36,012 nucleotides of DNA. It comes from Bacteroidia bacterium. Lineage in GTDB: Bacteria; Bacteroidota; Bacteroidia; Chitinophagales; Saprospiraceae. A program made the position numbers and the translations under genes. The DNA is taken from NCBI GenBank assembly GCA_030430845.1, contig JAUIKE010000081.1:1-36012 (forward strand), written 5' to 3'. Each line of letters starts with the position of its first letter. Positions within the stretch are counted from its first letter, which is position 1. Below are positions 8,562 through 17,665 of the stretch, one piece after another. The notes beneath the pieces are model-generated. The model was not told the origin of the DNA, ran no database searches, and saw only the letters and a program-made list of their open reading frames with translations.

Positions 8562-10926
8562 ATAGTTCAAAGGCTATGGAGGCTACAATTCTCCTCGGAT
8601 ATTGCGGTACAAAAGAACCAAAGATGGATCGCTGGAACGTCTCCGTATTACCAAGATTCTGGACATTCAATTGGAACTTCAGATACTTGTATTGATAGCC
8701 CAGCATCAGGTCGAAACGGGTGAAGGCTTCAATGATGTTTTCATCGGTATTCATCCGATCGCCAAACATATCGCTCTGATAAAACACTCCGCCACCGAGT
8801 GATAAGCCCGGAATGGCTTCCTTGAAGGTGTATTGTGTCCACAAACTGAGTTTGGTATTTGGATTATTTGGCAATTCTTTTCCTGCAAAATCGATGGGTT
8901 CAGAGTCTCCATTTTGAATTATTTCCTTGATCACTTCTGTTTGGAAGTAGGAAAAGGCTCCAAAAAATTGCCAGTTATCAAATAGCTTGCCGTTGATATC
9001 TAATTCTACCCCCTGGCTGCTGTGTTCACCGGACTGGTTGGCTCTGAAATTATTGGGATCGGAAATACTACCATTGGGATTAATGATGTCGAATTGCAAT
9101 ACATTTTTCCGGTTCAGATCAAAATAAGCCAGGGTAATACCCAATCGATCATTTAATAAGGATTGTTTGATCCCAAACTCAATTTGATCTCCTAAAAGCG
9201 GCTCAGGATCCAACAACCCTCTACCAGGTTGAGGAGTCACTGAACTGAAGGACTCTGCATAACTACCATATACGGTAAGCTTATCAATGAGCTCGAAGGT
9301 CAGCCCAACTCTGGGCGTGAAACGCGATTCGCTTGTTTCGGAATAATCTGCCGGTTCTTCAGCATCCCCAGAATACCTTGTGCCATCGGTAAACTGACTA
9401 AAACGCCCTCCTATCAAAAGGTTAAGCCGGTCATCAAACAGGGAAACAAGGTCCTGAATATTAAATCCTATTCTTCTGGTAAAAGGTGAAACGTCATCAT
9501 CTAAGATGGGGGCCGAACTCAAGGCGGTGTTTTCCCAAACTGGATTGTCTAATGACAGCATGCCTGGGATAGGAAACACAAAATTACCTACTACCGGACG
9601 GGAAATATCAGAAAAATCAAATCCGGCCAGGAGTCGATGCCTTACAGATCCTGTATAAACATCGCCTGTAATATCCAGGAAATTGGAGAAAGTATTGGTG
9701 CGACTTTTTTCACTGTAATCGCCAAAACTGTAGGCGACACTATCCGTAGCTGCATCATAAATGGGATATACGTCGTGTAACAATCTGTTTTGATTGGAAA
9801 AAGAGGTCACATTGCGAATTTGCCATCCCTTGGAAAAGCGATGAACAAAGGTCGTCATGATCATATTATTATTTCCTTCTGACGTACCGTCCGGATATCC
9901 ATAAAAATTAGAATGATCCAACTCCTGGGCTCTTTCAATAGACAAACCAACCGGAAAACCCCAGTCGATGGTAGCTTCATTTTGCATAAACAAAGCATCT
10001 ACATTCAGGGACGTCTGGCTGCCGATATTCCATAAAAGGCTTGGGGCAACCATAAACTGTTCGTTGTACACTTCATCCCTAAAACTATTGGAGGTTTCAT
10101 AAACGGTATTGAGCCGGTAGCTAAGGTTGTCACTTAATTTCCCTCCTACATCAATTGAAGGACGGAATAAACCATATTCTCCGACTTTTAACTCCAGTGA
10201 GGCATGATCATAGCCTTTGGGCTTTTTAGTCACAAAATTGATGATCCCACCTGGTTCTACATCTCCATAAAGGATGGAAGCCGGTCCTTTTAGAACCTGC
10301 ACTTCTTCTACATAATTGGAGTAAGGTGTTCTCAACATCACGCCATTGATCCGATAATTTTCGGGGCCTCCTGCCAGGCCGATATCAAAGCCTCTGATAT
10401 TAATATTGTCGCTGATACCATAAGAGCCAAACTTTGAGAGTCCGCTCACGTTTCTCAATGCATCTTCCAGGGAGATGGCCTGTTGCTGAGTCAGTAGTTC
10501 CTGCGATACAATATTCACAGAAAGCGGAGTTTGTTCCAAGGGTGCATTCAAGCGAATGGCGTGTATGGTTTCTCTTTTTTGACCGTACACCGCTATTTCG
10601 TCCAAGTGATAGGTAGCCGGTGTTAAAGAAATATCGAGTGTGGTGGTTTCATCAGCTGCTACGGTTATAACAAACTGCTGCTCCTGGAAGCCAATCTTAG
10701 ATACCGCCAGAATATATTCTCCTGCAGGTATATTCTTCAATAAGAATTTACCTTCCAAATCAGAGGTCGCCCCATAAGACGTTTGAACCAAAAATACATG
10801 TGCTCCCTCTGTAGGACTTTGATCCTGATCCAGTACACTTCCTGAAATAACTCCCAGGGCCTGTCCTGTAACGGACAGTGCAGCAAATAAAGAAAGTATG
10901 AAAAAAAGTATCGTTATTCTTCCCAT
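8560..10926 (-). CDS. TonB-dependent siderophore-type receptor
   Basis: A complete 788-residue outer-membrane receptor. Signal peptide MGRITILFFILSLFAALSVTGQ, CarboxypepD_reg-like domain (about 27-105; SGSVLDQDQSPTEGAHVFLV to SLTPATYHLDE), then the plug with LEDALRNVSGLSKFG, NINIRGFD and EEVQVLKGPASILYGDVEPGG followed by INFVTKKPKG. A 22-strand type barrel follows, ending in IVASIAFEL. The plug matches siderophore receptors and is close to the truncated receptor at 1-2248. The start lies 18 bp from the end of the type B permease gene, so it should be co-transcribed with the permease pair and inherit control from the palindromic operators at 13904-13955. A 24-bp hairpin starts at its stop codon. 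Ligand unknown. Confidence 0.92.
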   Translation of the reverse strand: MGRITILFFILSLFAALSVTGQALGVISGSVLDQDQSPTEGAHVFLVQTSYGATSDLEGKFLLKNIPAGEYILAVSKIGFQEQQFVITVAADETTTLDISLTPATYHLDEIAVYGQKRETIHAIRLNAPLEQTPLSVNIVSQELLTQQQAISLEDALRNVSGLSKFGSYGISDNINIRGFDIGLAGGPENYRINGVMLRTPYSNYVEEVQVLKGPASILYGDVEPGGIINFVTKKPKGYDHASLELKVGEYGLFRPSIDVGGKLSDNLSYRLNTVYETSNSFRDEVYNEQFMVAPSLLWNIGSQTSLNVDALFMQNEATIDWGFPVGLSIERAQELDHSNFYGYPDGTSEGNNNMIMTTFVHRFSKGWQIRNVTSFSNQNRLLHDVYPIYDAATDSVAYSFGDYSEKSRTNTFSNFLDITGDVYTGSVRHRLLAGFDFSDISRPVVGNFVFPIPGMLSLDNPVWENTALSSAPILDDDVSPFTRRIGFNIQDLVSLFDDRLNLLIGGRFSQFTDGTRYSGDAEEPADYSETSESRFTPRVGLTFELIDKLTVYGSYAESFSSVTPQPGRGLLDPEPLLGDQIEFGIKQSLLNDRLGITLAYFDLNRKNVLQFDIINPNGSISDPNNFRANQSGEHSSQGVELDINGKLFDNWQFFGAFSYFQTEVIKEIIQNGDSEPIDFAGKELPNNPNTKLSLWTQYTFKEAIPGLSLGGGVFYQSDMFGDRMNTDENIIEAFTRFDLMLGYQYKYLKFQLNVQNLGNTETFQRSIFGSFVPQYPRRIVASIAFEL

Positions 10927-10944
10927 AATTTGGATTATTAAATG

Positions 10945-12390
10945 TTAGGTGATTCGTGTTCTTGTTTTGGTAAAAGCGAAAATGCTAACACTGATTACTA
11001 TTAAGTAAGCCAGCAGGGTCAAGACGTTGGGCCAAAAATTGCTTTGTAAATGTTGGCGCTCAAAAGTGAATGCCGGCAGGTTTTTTACTTCTTTCGAAGA
11101 AAAAGCATGATTCGTAAAAAGGCCTTTGAATACATATGCTCTGTAGTCTTGGGCATATTCCTGCGACTGCCTTAGAAAATCCCGGTAATATCGGGTGGAA
11201 GTTCCTGCAAGATCTGTAACCGCATTCTGAAAGATCATAGCCGGCGACAGGATCCGGAACTGGTCGGCCCACCGATTTCTCTCGTCTATCTTTTCTTCAT
11301 ACCTCAAAGCTTGGGGTTGATGTTTTAACTGTGCCAGGTATTGTTTGGCCAAAAAATTGATATTCCACCCAGTCGAGTTGGACCTATCTTTTGTGACGGG
11401 ATCATCTGACCTCCAATCCGGATGCAGGCGAAACAGGCCTTCCATTTCTTCTTCCAGCTTTGCCTCTACTTCGTTGTAGACATGCTGATGATGATTCACC
11501 ATTTCAAGCCGGGTAGGGACCGGATGCAATTCGTTACTCAGCTGATTCACGACGGAAGGAATAAGGAAAACAAACAACACCCAGAGGTTGGTAAGCAGGA
11601 TCAAACTTCTGCCGGAAGAGTACCCGGCCAGGTTGACCACTAAGCTCAAAAAGAACCAAAAGGCCGTGTATAAAAACAGCATCGAAATTAACTCCCCGAA
11701 ACCGGAGGAATGCTGAAAAACCGGCACCCCATACACATTCAGGAGGAAAAAGGTAAAAATCAGGAGCAGAGCGAATATGGAAAAAAACCGGATGCCAATC
11801 TTGACGATCAGCCAATACGCTACTTTTACCGGCTGGGAGGCTATCAATTTTAGCCTGCCCGACTCTCTTTCGGCTGATAATATGTTAAAGGAAACAAGGA
11901 TGATGATCAGTGGCAGAAGGTAGGTCCATACGAAAGCAAGGTCAAGCTGCCCAAAGAGCTGTTCGATGGGGCTGACCAGTTCGTGGGAGGCCCTTTCATA
12001 AGAGTCATTAAAATAAAGAACGATCTTTTTGTAGTTGTTATACAAGTCACTTTGCCCAATGGCAATTAGATTGAAGGCATCTACCGGCTTCCAGGCTATC
12101 CGATGATTGTTGTAGGTCAGCCGCACGGCGCTGGTGGGGAGCGTATATTGATCCTCGTAGGTAGCCAAACCCTGATTGAGCGAATCTATTTGCAGGGCCA
12201 GGGCCCGGTCGTTTTCTTTGACAACTTCCAATTGTACGTCAAGTTCACCTTTTTTCGCCACTAAATGACGATGCGTATTCCAGCTGGCAAAGAACATCAA
12301 AAAAAACAACAGGCCAATCAGGCCCAGAAAGGCATAATCTCTAAGTAGCAGACGCAATTCCGTCTTAATTAGCTGACGTCGGTTTATCAT
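10945..12390 (-). CDS. DUF3526-type ABC-2 permease, type B
   Basis: Inner-membrane subunit of an ABC-2 transporter, 481 residues. One N-terminal transmembrane helix (about 20-37) is followed by a long extracytoplasmic domain (about 40-150) containing FNLIAIGQSDLYNNYKKIVLYF. A block of five or so helices (about 155-290) includes FNILSAERESGRLKLI, the coupling segment typical of ABC-2 permeases. A second soluble region and a C-terminal helix (about 455-475) complete it. It is the partner of the type A permease that ends 2 bp upstream. Similar type B genes occur at 19900-21333 and 26282-27601, and all three share a GQ-x-(D/E)-L/Q-Y-x-YY-like segment before the helical block. No ATPase gene is in this operon, so one of the two ATPases elsewhere in the window may serve it. 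Substrate unknown. Confidence 0.85.
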   Translation of the reverse strand: MINRRQLIKTELRLLLRDYAFLGLIGLLFFLMFFASWNTHRHLVAKKGELDVQLEVVKENDRALALQIDSLNQGLATYEDQYTLPTSAVRLTYNNHRIAWKPVDAFNLIAIGQSDLYNNYKKIVLYFNDSYERASHELVSPIEQLFGQLDLAFVWTYLLPLIIILVSFNILSAERESGRLKLIASQPVKVAYWLIVKIGIRFFSIFALLLIFTFFLLNVYGVPVFQHSSGFGELISMLFLYTAFWFFLSLVVNLAGYSSGRSLILLTNLWVLFVFLIPSVVNQLSNELHPVPTRLEMVNHHQHVYNEVEAKLEEEMEGLFRLHPDWRSDDPVTKDRSNSTGWNINFLAKQYLAQLKHQPQALRYEEKIDERNRWADQFRILSPAMIFQNAVTDLAGTSTRYYRDFLRQSQEYAQDYRAYVFKGLFTNHAFSSKEVKNLPAFTFERQHLQSNFWPNVLTLLAYLIVISVSIFAFTKTRTRIT

Positions 12391-12392
12391 AA

Positions 12393-13805
12393 CTAAACTA
12401 CCTTGATTTTGCGACTAAAAAATAACATGGACAAAAAGCCGGTAACCGCCCATAAAGAGAGGATGCCGTATTCGGCCAAATGATCCTTCATAATTTGGTC
12501 CGTTCCTTCCCATTGATAATGGAACTCCGGCATTTCTGCCCATAGGTCGGTACCAGCTTTATATGCTTCGACGCCCTTGGCGTTTTCTGCTATATTCATA
12601 TTGAGTGCCGTATTCAGTTCTACTCGATACTGCTCCGCTTTTTCTTCAAAATGCCACTGAAAGTTGTAATCCGTGCGGGCCAGCGCCATCGACACAAAAC
12701 GTACCGACAGAAAGGGGGAGAGCAAACTGTTCCACCGGAATACCTTCCGCTGTTTGTGATACTGTGCCTTTAACAGATCAAAATGCTTGGTATAAACCTC
12801 CGATTCGTATTTTTCACCTTCTGCCAGCAACAAACCTCCATAATCTACAGGCAACTCCTCAATGGTTTCCACGCCGTATTCCTGTAGAACTTTTTGCTGA
12901 AAGTCCTGAGCGGCCTCATTCCAGAAGTTGTGTCCATTGAGGCCACTTTGCTGATCCTTATAAATATTTTCCTTAAAGGCTTGAAGCGTTGGAAAAGGGT
13001 ATAATCTGCCGGCCAGATTAGTTGATAACTTAGGAATGATCAGGGTAATAAAAATCCATACGGCCAGCAAAGTAACCAGCGATATCCCGGATGATCTTGA
13101 GAGGCTGGATACTAATACCGTCAGGCTGATAAATACGATGTAATAGAAGAAATAAATGCCGGCAAGGGCCAGCCACTCCGATAAACCCTCCGCTGTAGGT
13201 AGGTTTAAAGCAGCATAGCTGACAAACAGGGCCAGGCAAAACAGGAGGCCCAAAACCAGTGTCAAAACAACTAAGGCCAAGCACTTTCCTAAAGCCAGCT
13301 GCATACCCGACCCGCCCTGCGCCAAAATCAGGCGAATGGTTTGCGACTCTTTTTCTTCAGTAAAAGTCTTGTATCCAAGGAAAATGATAAGAATCGGAAA
13401 AAGATATAATAGCACAAAGTTGGGTGTAAGCTCGCCAAAACGAAACAAGCCGGAATGATCTTTGGCCTGATTGAGGCTACTCTGTTTGCGCTCGTGCGCC
13501 CCCAAGTGCACTACCTGACCGGAAAATGCATGTATCCCTTTATCCAAAAGCGCTATCGGATAAAGAGGTTTTATGACATAGGTGCCGTCGTGAGCGGCAT
13601 CATGAGGGTCCTTTTCTGTCTGGCTTTCCCAATTGAGCCGGGCCTGTTTAAGGTTCTCGACATATTGGTCCTGAGCCAAAGTATAGTCCCGCACACTCAA
13701 AACCATAGAAGCTAACAGCAAAAAAGCCGTAATGCTTACCAGCATCCGCGATTGTCCGTCTCGGTAATACTTTTTTAATTCATATCGGGTAATAAAAAAA
13801 ATCAT
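12393..13805 (-). CDS. DUF3526-type ABC-2 permease, type A
   Basis: A 470-residue inner-membrane ABC-2 permease. Layout: helix at about 22-40, extracytoplasmic domain with KDPHDAAHDGTYVIKP (about 66-81) and a Leu-x-x-His segment (VVHLGAHERKQ), then helices from about 130 to 260 with the coupling segment KTFTEEKESQTIRLILAQGG, a second soluble region and a last helix. The PHxAAHxG(T/S) motif is shared with the type A permeases at 18471 and 27598. It is the first gene of the long minus-strand operon, about 105 nt downstream of the predicted transcription start near 13910. Its promoter is covered by two copies of the 15-bp palindrome, so repression by the Fur-family regulator is expected. Direction of transport cannot be told; ABC-2 permeases usually export or act mechanically. 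Confidence 0.85.
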   Translation of the reverse strand: MIFFITRYELKKYYRDGQSRMLVSITAFLLLASMVLSVRDYTLAQDQYVENLKQARLNWESQTEKDPHDAAHDGTYVIKPLYPIALLDKGIHAFSGQVVHLGAHERKQSSLNQAKDHSGLFRFGELTPNFVLLYLFPILIIFLGYKTFTEEKESQTIRLILAQGGSGMQLALGKCLALVVLTLVLGLLFCLALFVSYAALNLPTAEGLSEWLALAGIYFFYYIVFISLTVLVSSLSRSSGISLVTLLAVWIFITLIIPKLSTNLAGRLYPFPTLQAFKENIYKDQQSGLNGHNFWNEAAQDFQQKVLQEYGVETIEELPVDYGGLLLAEGEKYESEVYTKHFDLLKAQYHKQRKVFRWNSLLSPFLSVRFVSMALARTDYNFQWHFEEKAEQYRVELNTALNMNIAENAKGVEAYKAGTDLWAEMPEFHYQWEGTDQIMKDHLAEYGILSLWAVTGFLSMLFFSRKIKVV

Positions 13806-13903
13806 AGTCGGGTGATCCTTTCTTTAAGCGCAGAGCCGGTGACATATCGCTACTGATTCATATCGAAAACAGCGTTTTACCTCTTCAGCACCCCTGGCTC
13901 AAA

Positions 13904-13918
13904 CGCAACTATGTCGCA
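13904..13918. promoter_or_regulatory. Fur-family operator copy A (degenerate)
   Basis: CGCAACTATGTCGCA, two mismatches to the consensus TGCAACNNNGTTGCA seen in this window. On the minus strand it begins inside the -7 element of the promoter for the permease/receptor operon. It is the weakest of the six copies, found 37 bp from copy B. Confidence 0.6.
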
Positions 13919-13945
13919 ATATACATAAATCAAGCTTTATTGCAA
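13916..13945 (-). promoter_or_regulatory. predicted promoter of the minus-strand permease/receptor/enzyme operon
   Basis: On the minus strand TTG (13945-13943) is followed after 19 bp by TATATTGC (13923-13916), a one-base-shortened form of the Bacteroidota -7 element TAnnTTTG. The TTG lies inside operator copy B and the -7 element runs into copy A. Transcription would start near 13910, giving a leader of about 105 nt before the ATG at 13805. Confidence 0.6.
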
Positions 13946-13955
13946 CATCGTTGCA
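13941..13955. promoter_or_regulatory. Fur-family operator copy B
   Basis: TGCAACATCGTTGCA, a perfect 6-3-6 palindrome. It contains the minus-strand -33 TTG of the promoter at 13916-13945. Occupancy by a dimeric repressor would block that promoter. Confidence 0.8.
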
Positions 13956-14000
13956 TTATTTCTTTTTGTCTCCTGCCTGAGAAAAACAAAAAATAATTAT

Positions 14001-14015
14001 CGCAACCAGGTTGCA
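14001..14015. promoter_or_regulatory. Fur-family operator copy C
   Basis: CGCAACCAGGTTGCA, one mismatch in the first base of the palindrome. Its right half contains the TTG (14011-14013) that is the -33 element of the promoter for the plus-strand receptor operon. Confidence 0.8.
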
Positions 14016-14040
14016 TCAATGAACAGATTGCCTATATTTG
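14011..14040 (+). promoter_or_regulatory. predicted promoter of the TonB receptor/DUF4374/ABC operon
   Basis: TTG at 14011-14013, 19 bp spacer, then TATATTTG at 14033-14040, an exact match to the Bacteroidota -7 consensus TAnnTTTG. The start site should be near 14046, about 38 nt before the ATG at 14084. Operator C overlaps the -33 element and operator D overlaps the end of the -7 element and the start site, the layout expected of strong repression. Confidence 0.8.
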
Positions 14041-14053
14041 CAACGCAGTTGCA
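14039..14053. promoter_or_regulatory. Fur-family operator copy D
   Basis: TGCAACGCAGTTGCA, a perfect 6-3-6 palindrome that starts on the last two bases of the -7 element and covers the expected transcription start. It lies 38 bp from copy C, close to the 37-bp spacing between copies A and B. Confidence 0.85.
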
Positions 14054-14083
14054 TTAGAACACCCAACTAATCTTAAAGGACCT

Positions 14084-16441
14084 ATGATACACCTAAGGCG
14101 TACCATCATTTTAGCAGTAAGCCTGCTCATTTTTTCAAACCTCAGTTGCCTGGCACAAGATAATGCGGGTAGGGGAAGTATTGCCGGGCAGGTTTTTGAC
14201 GAGGCCGGTGATCACATACCTGGGGCTCACGTACAGCTAAATGATGAGCAAGCCACTATTACAGACGAATCAGGTCGGTTTGCATTCCAGCGCCTAAGGC
14301 CGGGAGCCTATACACTAAGGGTCTCGTTTATTGGTTTTGAAGCCGTTCAGAAAAGCATTCAGCTGGATCAGGGGCAAGCCCTGACAGAGGACTTCATCAT
14401 AAAGGAAGAGGCCGTTAATTTGAGCGAGGTGGCTGTTACGGGAAAATCCGAAGCGAGCGCACTAAGAGAAAGTGTGGCCAGTGTGGCGGTGCTGGAGGTA
14501 AAAGGTTTGTACGCCCAGAGTACCAATACGAGCGACATCATGAAGCAGATTGCCGGCGTCAATGTTCGTCAGGCTGGTGGTTTTGGCAGCGATGCGGATA
14601 TATACATCAACGGGATGTCGGGAAAGCAGATCAAGCTTTTTATCGACGGCATTCCCATATCCTACTTTGGTTCGGGCTTGAATTTAAATGTACTGCCCGT
14701 CAATTTAATGAAGCAAATAGAGGTGTATAAAGGAGTGGTACCTGTTCATCTGGGAGCGGATGCACTGGGTGGAGCGATTAATATCATTTCCAGAAAAGAA
14801 TTCAGCAATTATCTCGATGCTTCATATTCCTTTGGCTCTTTTAACAGCCACAAAGTCAACCTGAACGGGCAGTTGGTCAATCAGGAGAAAAAATTCCTGG
14901 CAGGGATCAATTCCTTTTTTAACTATTCGGACAACAACTACAAAGTCGATATAGAGATCCCCAACGAATTTGGCAATCCCGAACCGGCGACCGTACAGCG
15001 TTTTCACGATCGATTTTCCAATTATCTTTTGAGTATGTATGCCGGCGTCTTTGACCGGAGCTTTGCAGATCAACTGATTTTCAGTGCCCGGTATTCCGGC
15101 CTGGAGGATGAGATACAGCACAATGCCATTATGGCCCAGCCGTATGGTGAAGTAGCCTATGATGAATCCACGCTAGGTTTTTCAATTGAATATGAAAAGA
15201 AAAACATCCTCCCTAACACTGACCTGAAGTGGTATGGAGGTCTGAATTACACCAATGGGAATTTTATCGACACTACGCTCAATGCTTACACCTGGGACGG
15301 AGAGGTGTATCGAAGAAGAACCGATGGCGGGGAAATATCTGCTTCGAGGAATTTATTGGCGCTTAACTCCCGAAATGCGGTAAGTCGCTTCAATGTACAT
15401 TACACTCCCTGGGAGAAAGGCCAAATCACCCTGAATATATTTTCATCCTGGTTCAGGCGTACCGGAGAAGACCCCATTGCGGCTGAATTTTACGGACAGG
15501 ATTATTATACCTACCCTACTGTTCTGACAAAAAACGCTACCGGCCTGTCATACCAACACAGCTTTGGAGAGGCTCTGGAAAGTTATACGGCCGTGAAGCA
15601 TTTTGCTTATTCGGCAGATGGTTACGCCATACAAAACCTGGAGTTTCAGCCCAACAGTCAAACGCTTGCGAAAATGGGGTACTCCCAATCGTTTCGGTAC
15701 CAAGTAAGCGAGCAGATTTTGACAAAAGCATCTTATGAATATGCCACTCGCCTGCCGGATGAATACGAGTTATTCGGAGACTTCACCCTGATACGCCCCA
15801 ATCCTTTTCTGGAACCGGAACAAAGCCACAATATCAACCTCGGAGGGCAATTAAATGCTAAAAAGGTAGATGTGGACCTCAATCTTTTTTATCGACTTAC
15901 CGAAAACATAATTTGGTTACGTACTTCACAGTTTTTTGCCCAATACCAAAACCTGCTTAAAGCGGCCGTAAAAGGCCTGGACGTGGAAGTTCGCTATAAA
16001 CCCCGGCCGTTCATTCACATAAAGGCCAATGCCACCTTTCAGGATATACGCAACCGCAGCCCAAGAAACGTCACCGGAACGGTGGACGACCGATATTTTG
16101 ACGCCCGGCTTCCCAACATCCCTTATCTCTTTGGAAATGCAGAGATCCGCTACCAAAAAAAGGGGTTCATGGGCCTCAACAACAGGCTATCTGCTTGGTG
16201 GTCAGCTGCTTATGTACACGATTTTTATCTGTTCTGGGCTGTTGACGGCAACCGGGACCTCAAGAATGCGATTCCGGCTCAATTCATTCAAAATGTGGGC
16301 ATTTCCTACGCTTTTGATGATAACCGCTTCGCCGTTACGATTGAGTCCCAGAATATCTTCAACCAGAAAGCCTTTGACAATTTTAGTGTGCAACGCCCAG
16401 GAAGAGCTTTTACTATCACACTAAGAACATACATAAAATAA
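14084..16441 (+). CDS. TonB-dependent receptor (XusA-like context)
   Basis: A complete 785-residue outer-membrane receptor. Signal peptide to about residue 24 (SCLAQ), CarboxypepD_reg-like domain (SIAGQVFDEAGDHIPGAHV to about residue 110), plug with SDIMKQIAGVNVRQAGGFGS, INGMSGKQIKLFIDGIP and KQIEVYKGVVPVHLGADALGG followed by INIISRK, then the barrel to the C-terminus FTITLRTYIK. The plug differs from the two siderophore-type receptors on the minus strand (FIDG and YKGVVPVHLGAD rather than LKGPASILYGD). It is the first gene of the plus-strand operon, 11 bp before a DUF4374-type lipoprotein gene. This receptor plus DUF4374 lipoprotein pairing resembles XusA/XusB xenosiderophore uptake in Bacteroides. 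Two operator palindromes control its promoter. Ligand unknown; a metal chelate is the best inference. Confidence 0.92.
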   Translation: MIHLRRTIILAVSLLIFSNLSCLAQDNAGRGSIAGQVFDEAGDHIPGAHVQLNDEQATITDESGRFAFQRLRPGAYTLRVSFIGFEAVQKSIQLDQGQALTEDFIIKEEAVNLSEVAVTGKSEASALRESVASVAVLEVKGLYAQSTNTSDIMKQIAGVNVRQAGGFGSDADIYINGMSGKQIKLFIDGIPISYFGSGLNLNVLPVNLMKQIEVYKGVVPVHLGADALGGAINIISRKEFSNYLDASYSFGSFNSHKVNLNGQLVNQEKKFLAGINSFFNYSDNNYKVDIEIPNEFGNPEPATVQRFHDRFSNYLLSMYAGVFDRSFADQLIFSARYSGLEDEIQHNAIMAQPYGEVAYDESTLGFSIEYEKKNILPNTDLKWYGGLNYTNGNFIDTTLNAYTWDGEVYRRRTDGGEISASRNLLALNSRNAVSRFNVHYTPWEKGQITLNIFSSWFRRTGEDPIAAEFYGQDYYTYPTVLTKNATGLSYQHSFGEALESYTAVKHFAYSADGYAIQNLEFQPNSQTLAKMGYSQSFRYQVSEQILTKASYEYATRLPDEYELFGDFTLIRPNPFLEPEQSHNINLGGQLNAKKVDVDLNLFYRLTENIIWLRTSQFFAQYQNLLKAAVKGLDVEVRYKPRPFIHIKANATFQDIRNRSPRNVTGTVDDRYFDARLPNIPYLFGNAEIRYQKKGFMGLNNRLSAWWSAAYVHDFYLFWAVDGNRDLKNAIPAQFIQNVGISYAFDDNRFAVTIESQNIFNQKAFDNFSVQRPGRAFTITLRTYIK

Positions 16442-16452
16442 AACATTTCAAA

Positions 16453-17664
16453 ATGACGAAACTAACACACTATTTATCTCCTTTTCGATTTATTATTTTG
16501 GTTACATTGCTTTTTCAGGGATGTTCGAATGAGGACGATCCGGCTCCCATTGTAGATGATTCCCCTATTAAAACCGGCTTTGTTATTTCCTCGGTTAGCG
16601 GCGCATGGCCTGATTTCACCACTTACATTCAATGGTCAAATGATCTGGATTTTTCAAGCATTGACAATAGCAATGGTATTGAACTTACTGGAAGTGCCAG
16701 TACGGTTTCTTATGGAGGTGCCGTTTATGCCACTCCATTTGGTGCCCCGGCCAATCTTGTTAAGTATGTAGTAAACAGTAACTCAATTCCTGAAGAAGAA
16801 GAAAGGATCGTTGTACCCGGAGCAAATACATTTTCTACCCTTTATTTTAAAAGTGAAACCCTAGCTTACGGAACGGTGTCTGGAGGCATATCCAAACTCA
16901 TTGTCTTTAATCCTACTACCATGCGTATTACCAATGAAATTTCGCTTTCTCCTCTAACCAGCAAAATTCCCGAAGCTACTCGTACGTATTACCTGGACAT
17001 GCTCGAAAGGGACAACAAACTCTTTATGGGTGTCCATTACGAGAATAATTTTGTGCCGGTTAATGATTCTGCCTATGTTGCGGTCATCGACCTTAGTACC
17101 AATACAGTGGAAAAGGTTTTGTCAGACGGAAGAACCGGAATGGTTTTCGGCGGGCAGGCTCCCAACGCTGGAATGGTTTTGGATGTAAATGGAGACATTT
17201 ATGTCCAGGCCCTTGGTACGACCAATGCCGGTGGTAGTAATCCAAGTGGCGTACTGCGCATTAAAAACGGTCAAACGGATTTTGATGCCGATTATTTCTT
17301 TAACCTGGAAGAAGCTGTGGGTAATATCTGCTATGGTATTTATCACACCTCCGGTGGGCGTACCTTTACAGCAAATGTGCAAGATGAAACGGACTTCTGG
17401 GAGTTTGCCACCGGCCTTCCACAATTCAATTATGTAGAAATAGACCTTATCAATAAGACTAGTATAGGCGACGTACCAGGCCTGCCCACCACCTACGGAT
17501 CCAGACGAATGATTATCCATGAAATGGAAGATCAAAGTCTGCTATTTTCGATTGCAACCAATGACGAAAATGCCGTTTACAGGCTTGATCCGTCTAGCAA
17601 CATGGCCAGTCAATATTTCACATCAAGCGGAGGGTATATCTCCGGCCTGCAAAAACTGGATTAA
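16453..17664 (+). CDS. DUF4374-type surface lipoprotein (XusB-like)
   Basis: A 403-residue lipoprotein. Signal peptide with lipobox LLFQGC (lipid Cys24), followed at once by SNEDDPAP; acidic residues right after the cysteine are the known surface-export signal of Bacteroidota lipoproteins, so it probably sits on the outer face of the outer membrane. The rest reads as a beta-propeller with recurrent strand-turn units such as KLFMGVHYENN, AYVAVIDLSTNTVEKVL and SLLFSIATNDENAVYRLDP, consistent with DUF4374. DUF4374 members pair with TonB receptors, and Bacteroides XusB, which binds iron-loaded xenosiderophores, is annotated as one. It sits 11 bp after the receptor and 1 bp before the ABC ATPase, so the three are co-translated. 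I infer that it captures ligand for the receptor at 14084. Confidence 0.8.
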   Translation: MTKLTHYLSPFRFIILVTLLFQGCSNEDDPAPIVDDSPIKTGFVISSVSGAWPDFTTYIQWSNDLDFSSIDNSNGIELTGSASTVSYGGAVYATPFGAPANLVKYVVNSNSIPEEEERIVVPGANTFSTLYFKSETLAYGTVSGGISKLIVFNPTTMRITNEISLSPLTSKIPEATRTYYLDMLERDNKLFMGVHYENNFVPVNDSAYVAVIDLSTNTVEKVLSDGRTGMVFGGQAPNAGMVLDVNGDIYVQALGTTNAGGSNPSGVLRIKNGQTDFDADYFFNLEEAVGNICYGIYHTSGGRTFTANVQDETDFWEFATGLPQFNYVEIDLINKTSIGDVPGLPTTYGSRRMIIHEMEDQSLLFSIATNDENAVYRLDPSSNMASQYFTSSGGYISGLQKLD

Positions 17665-17665
17665 A

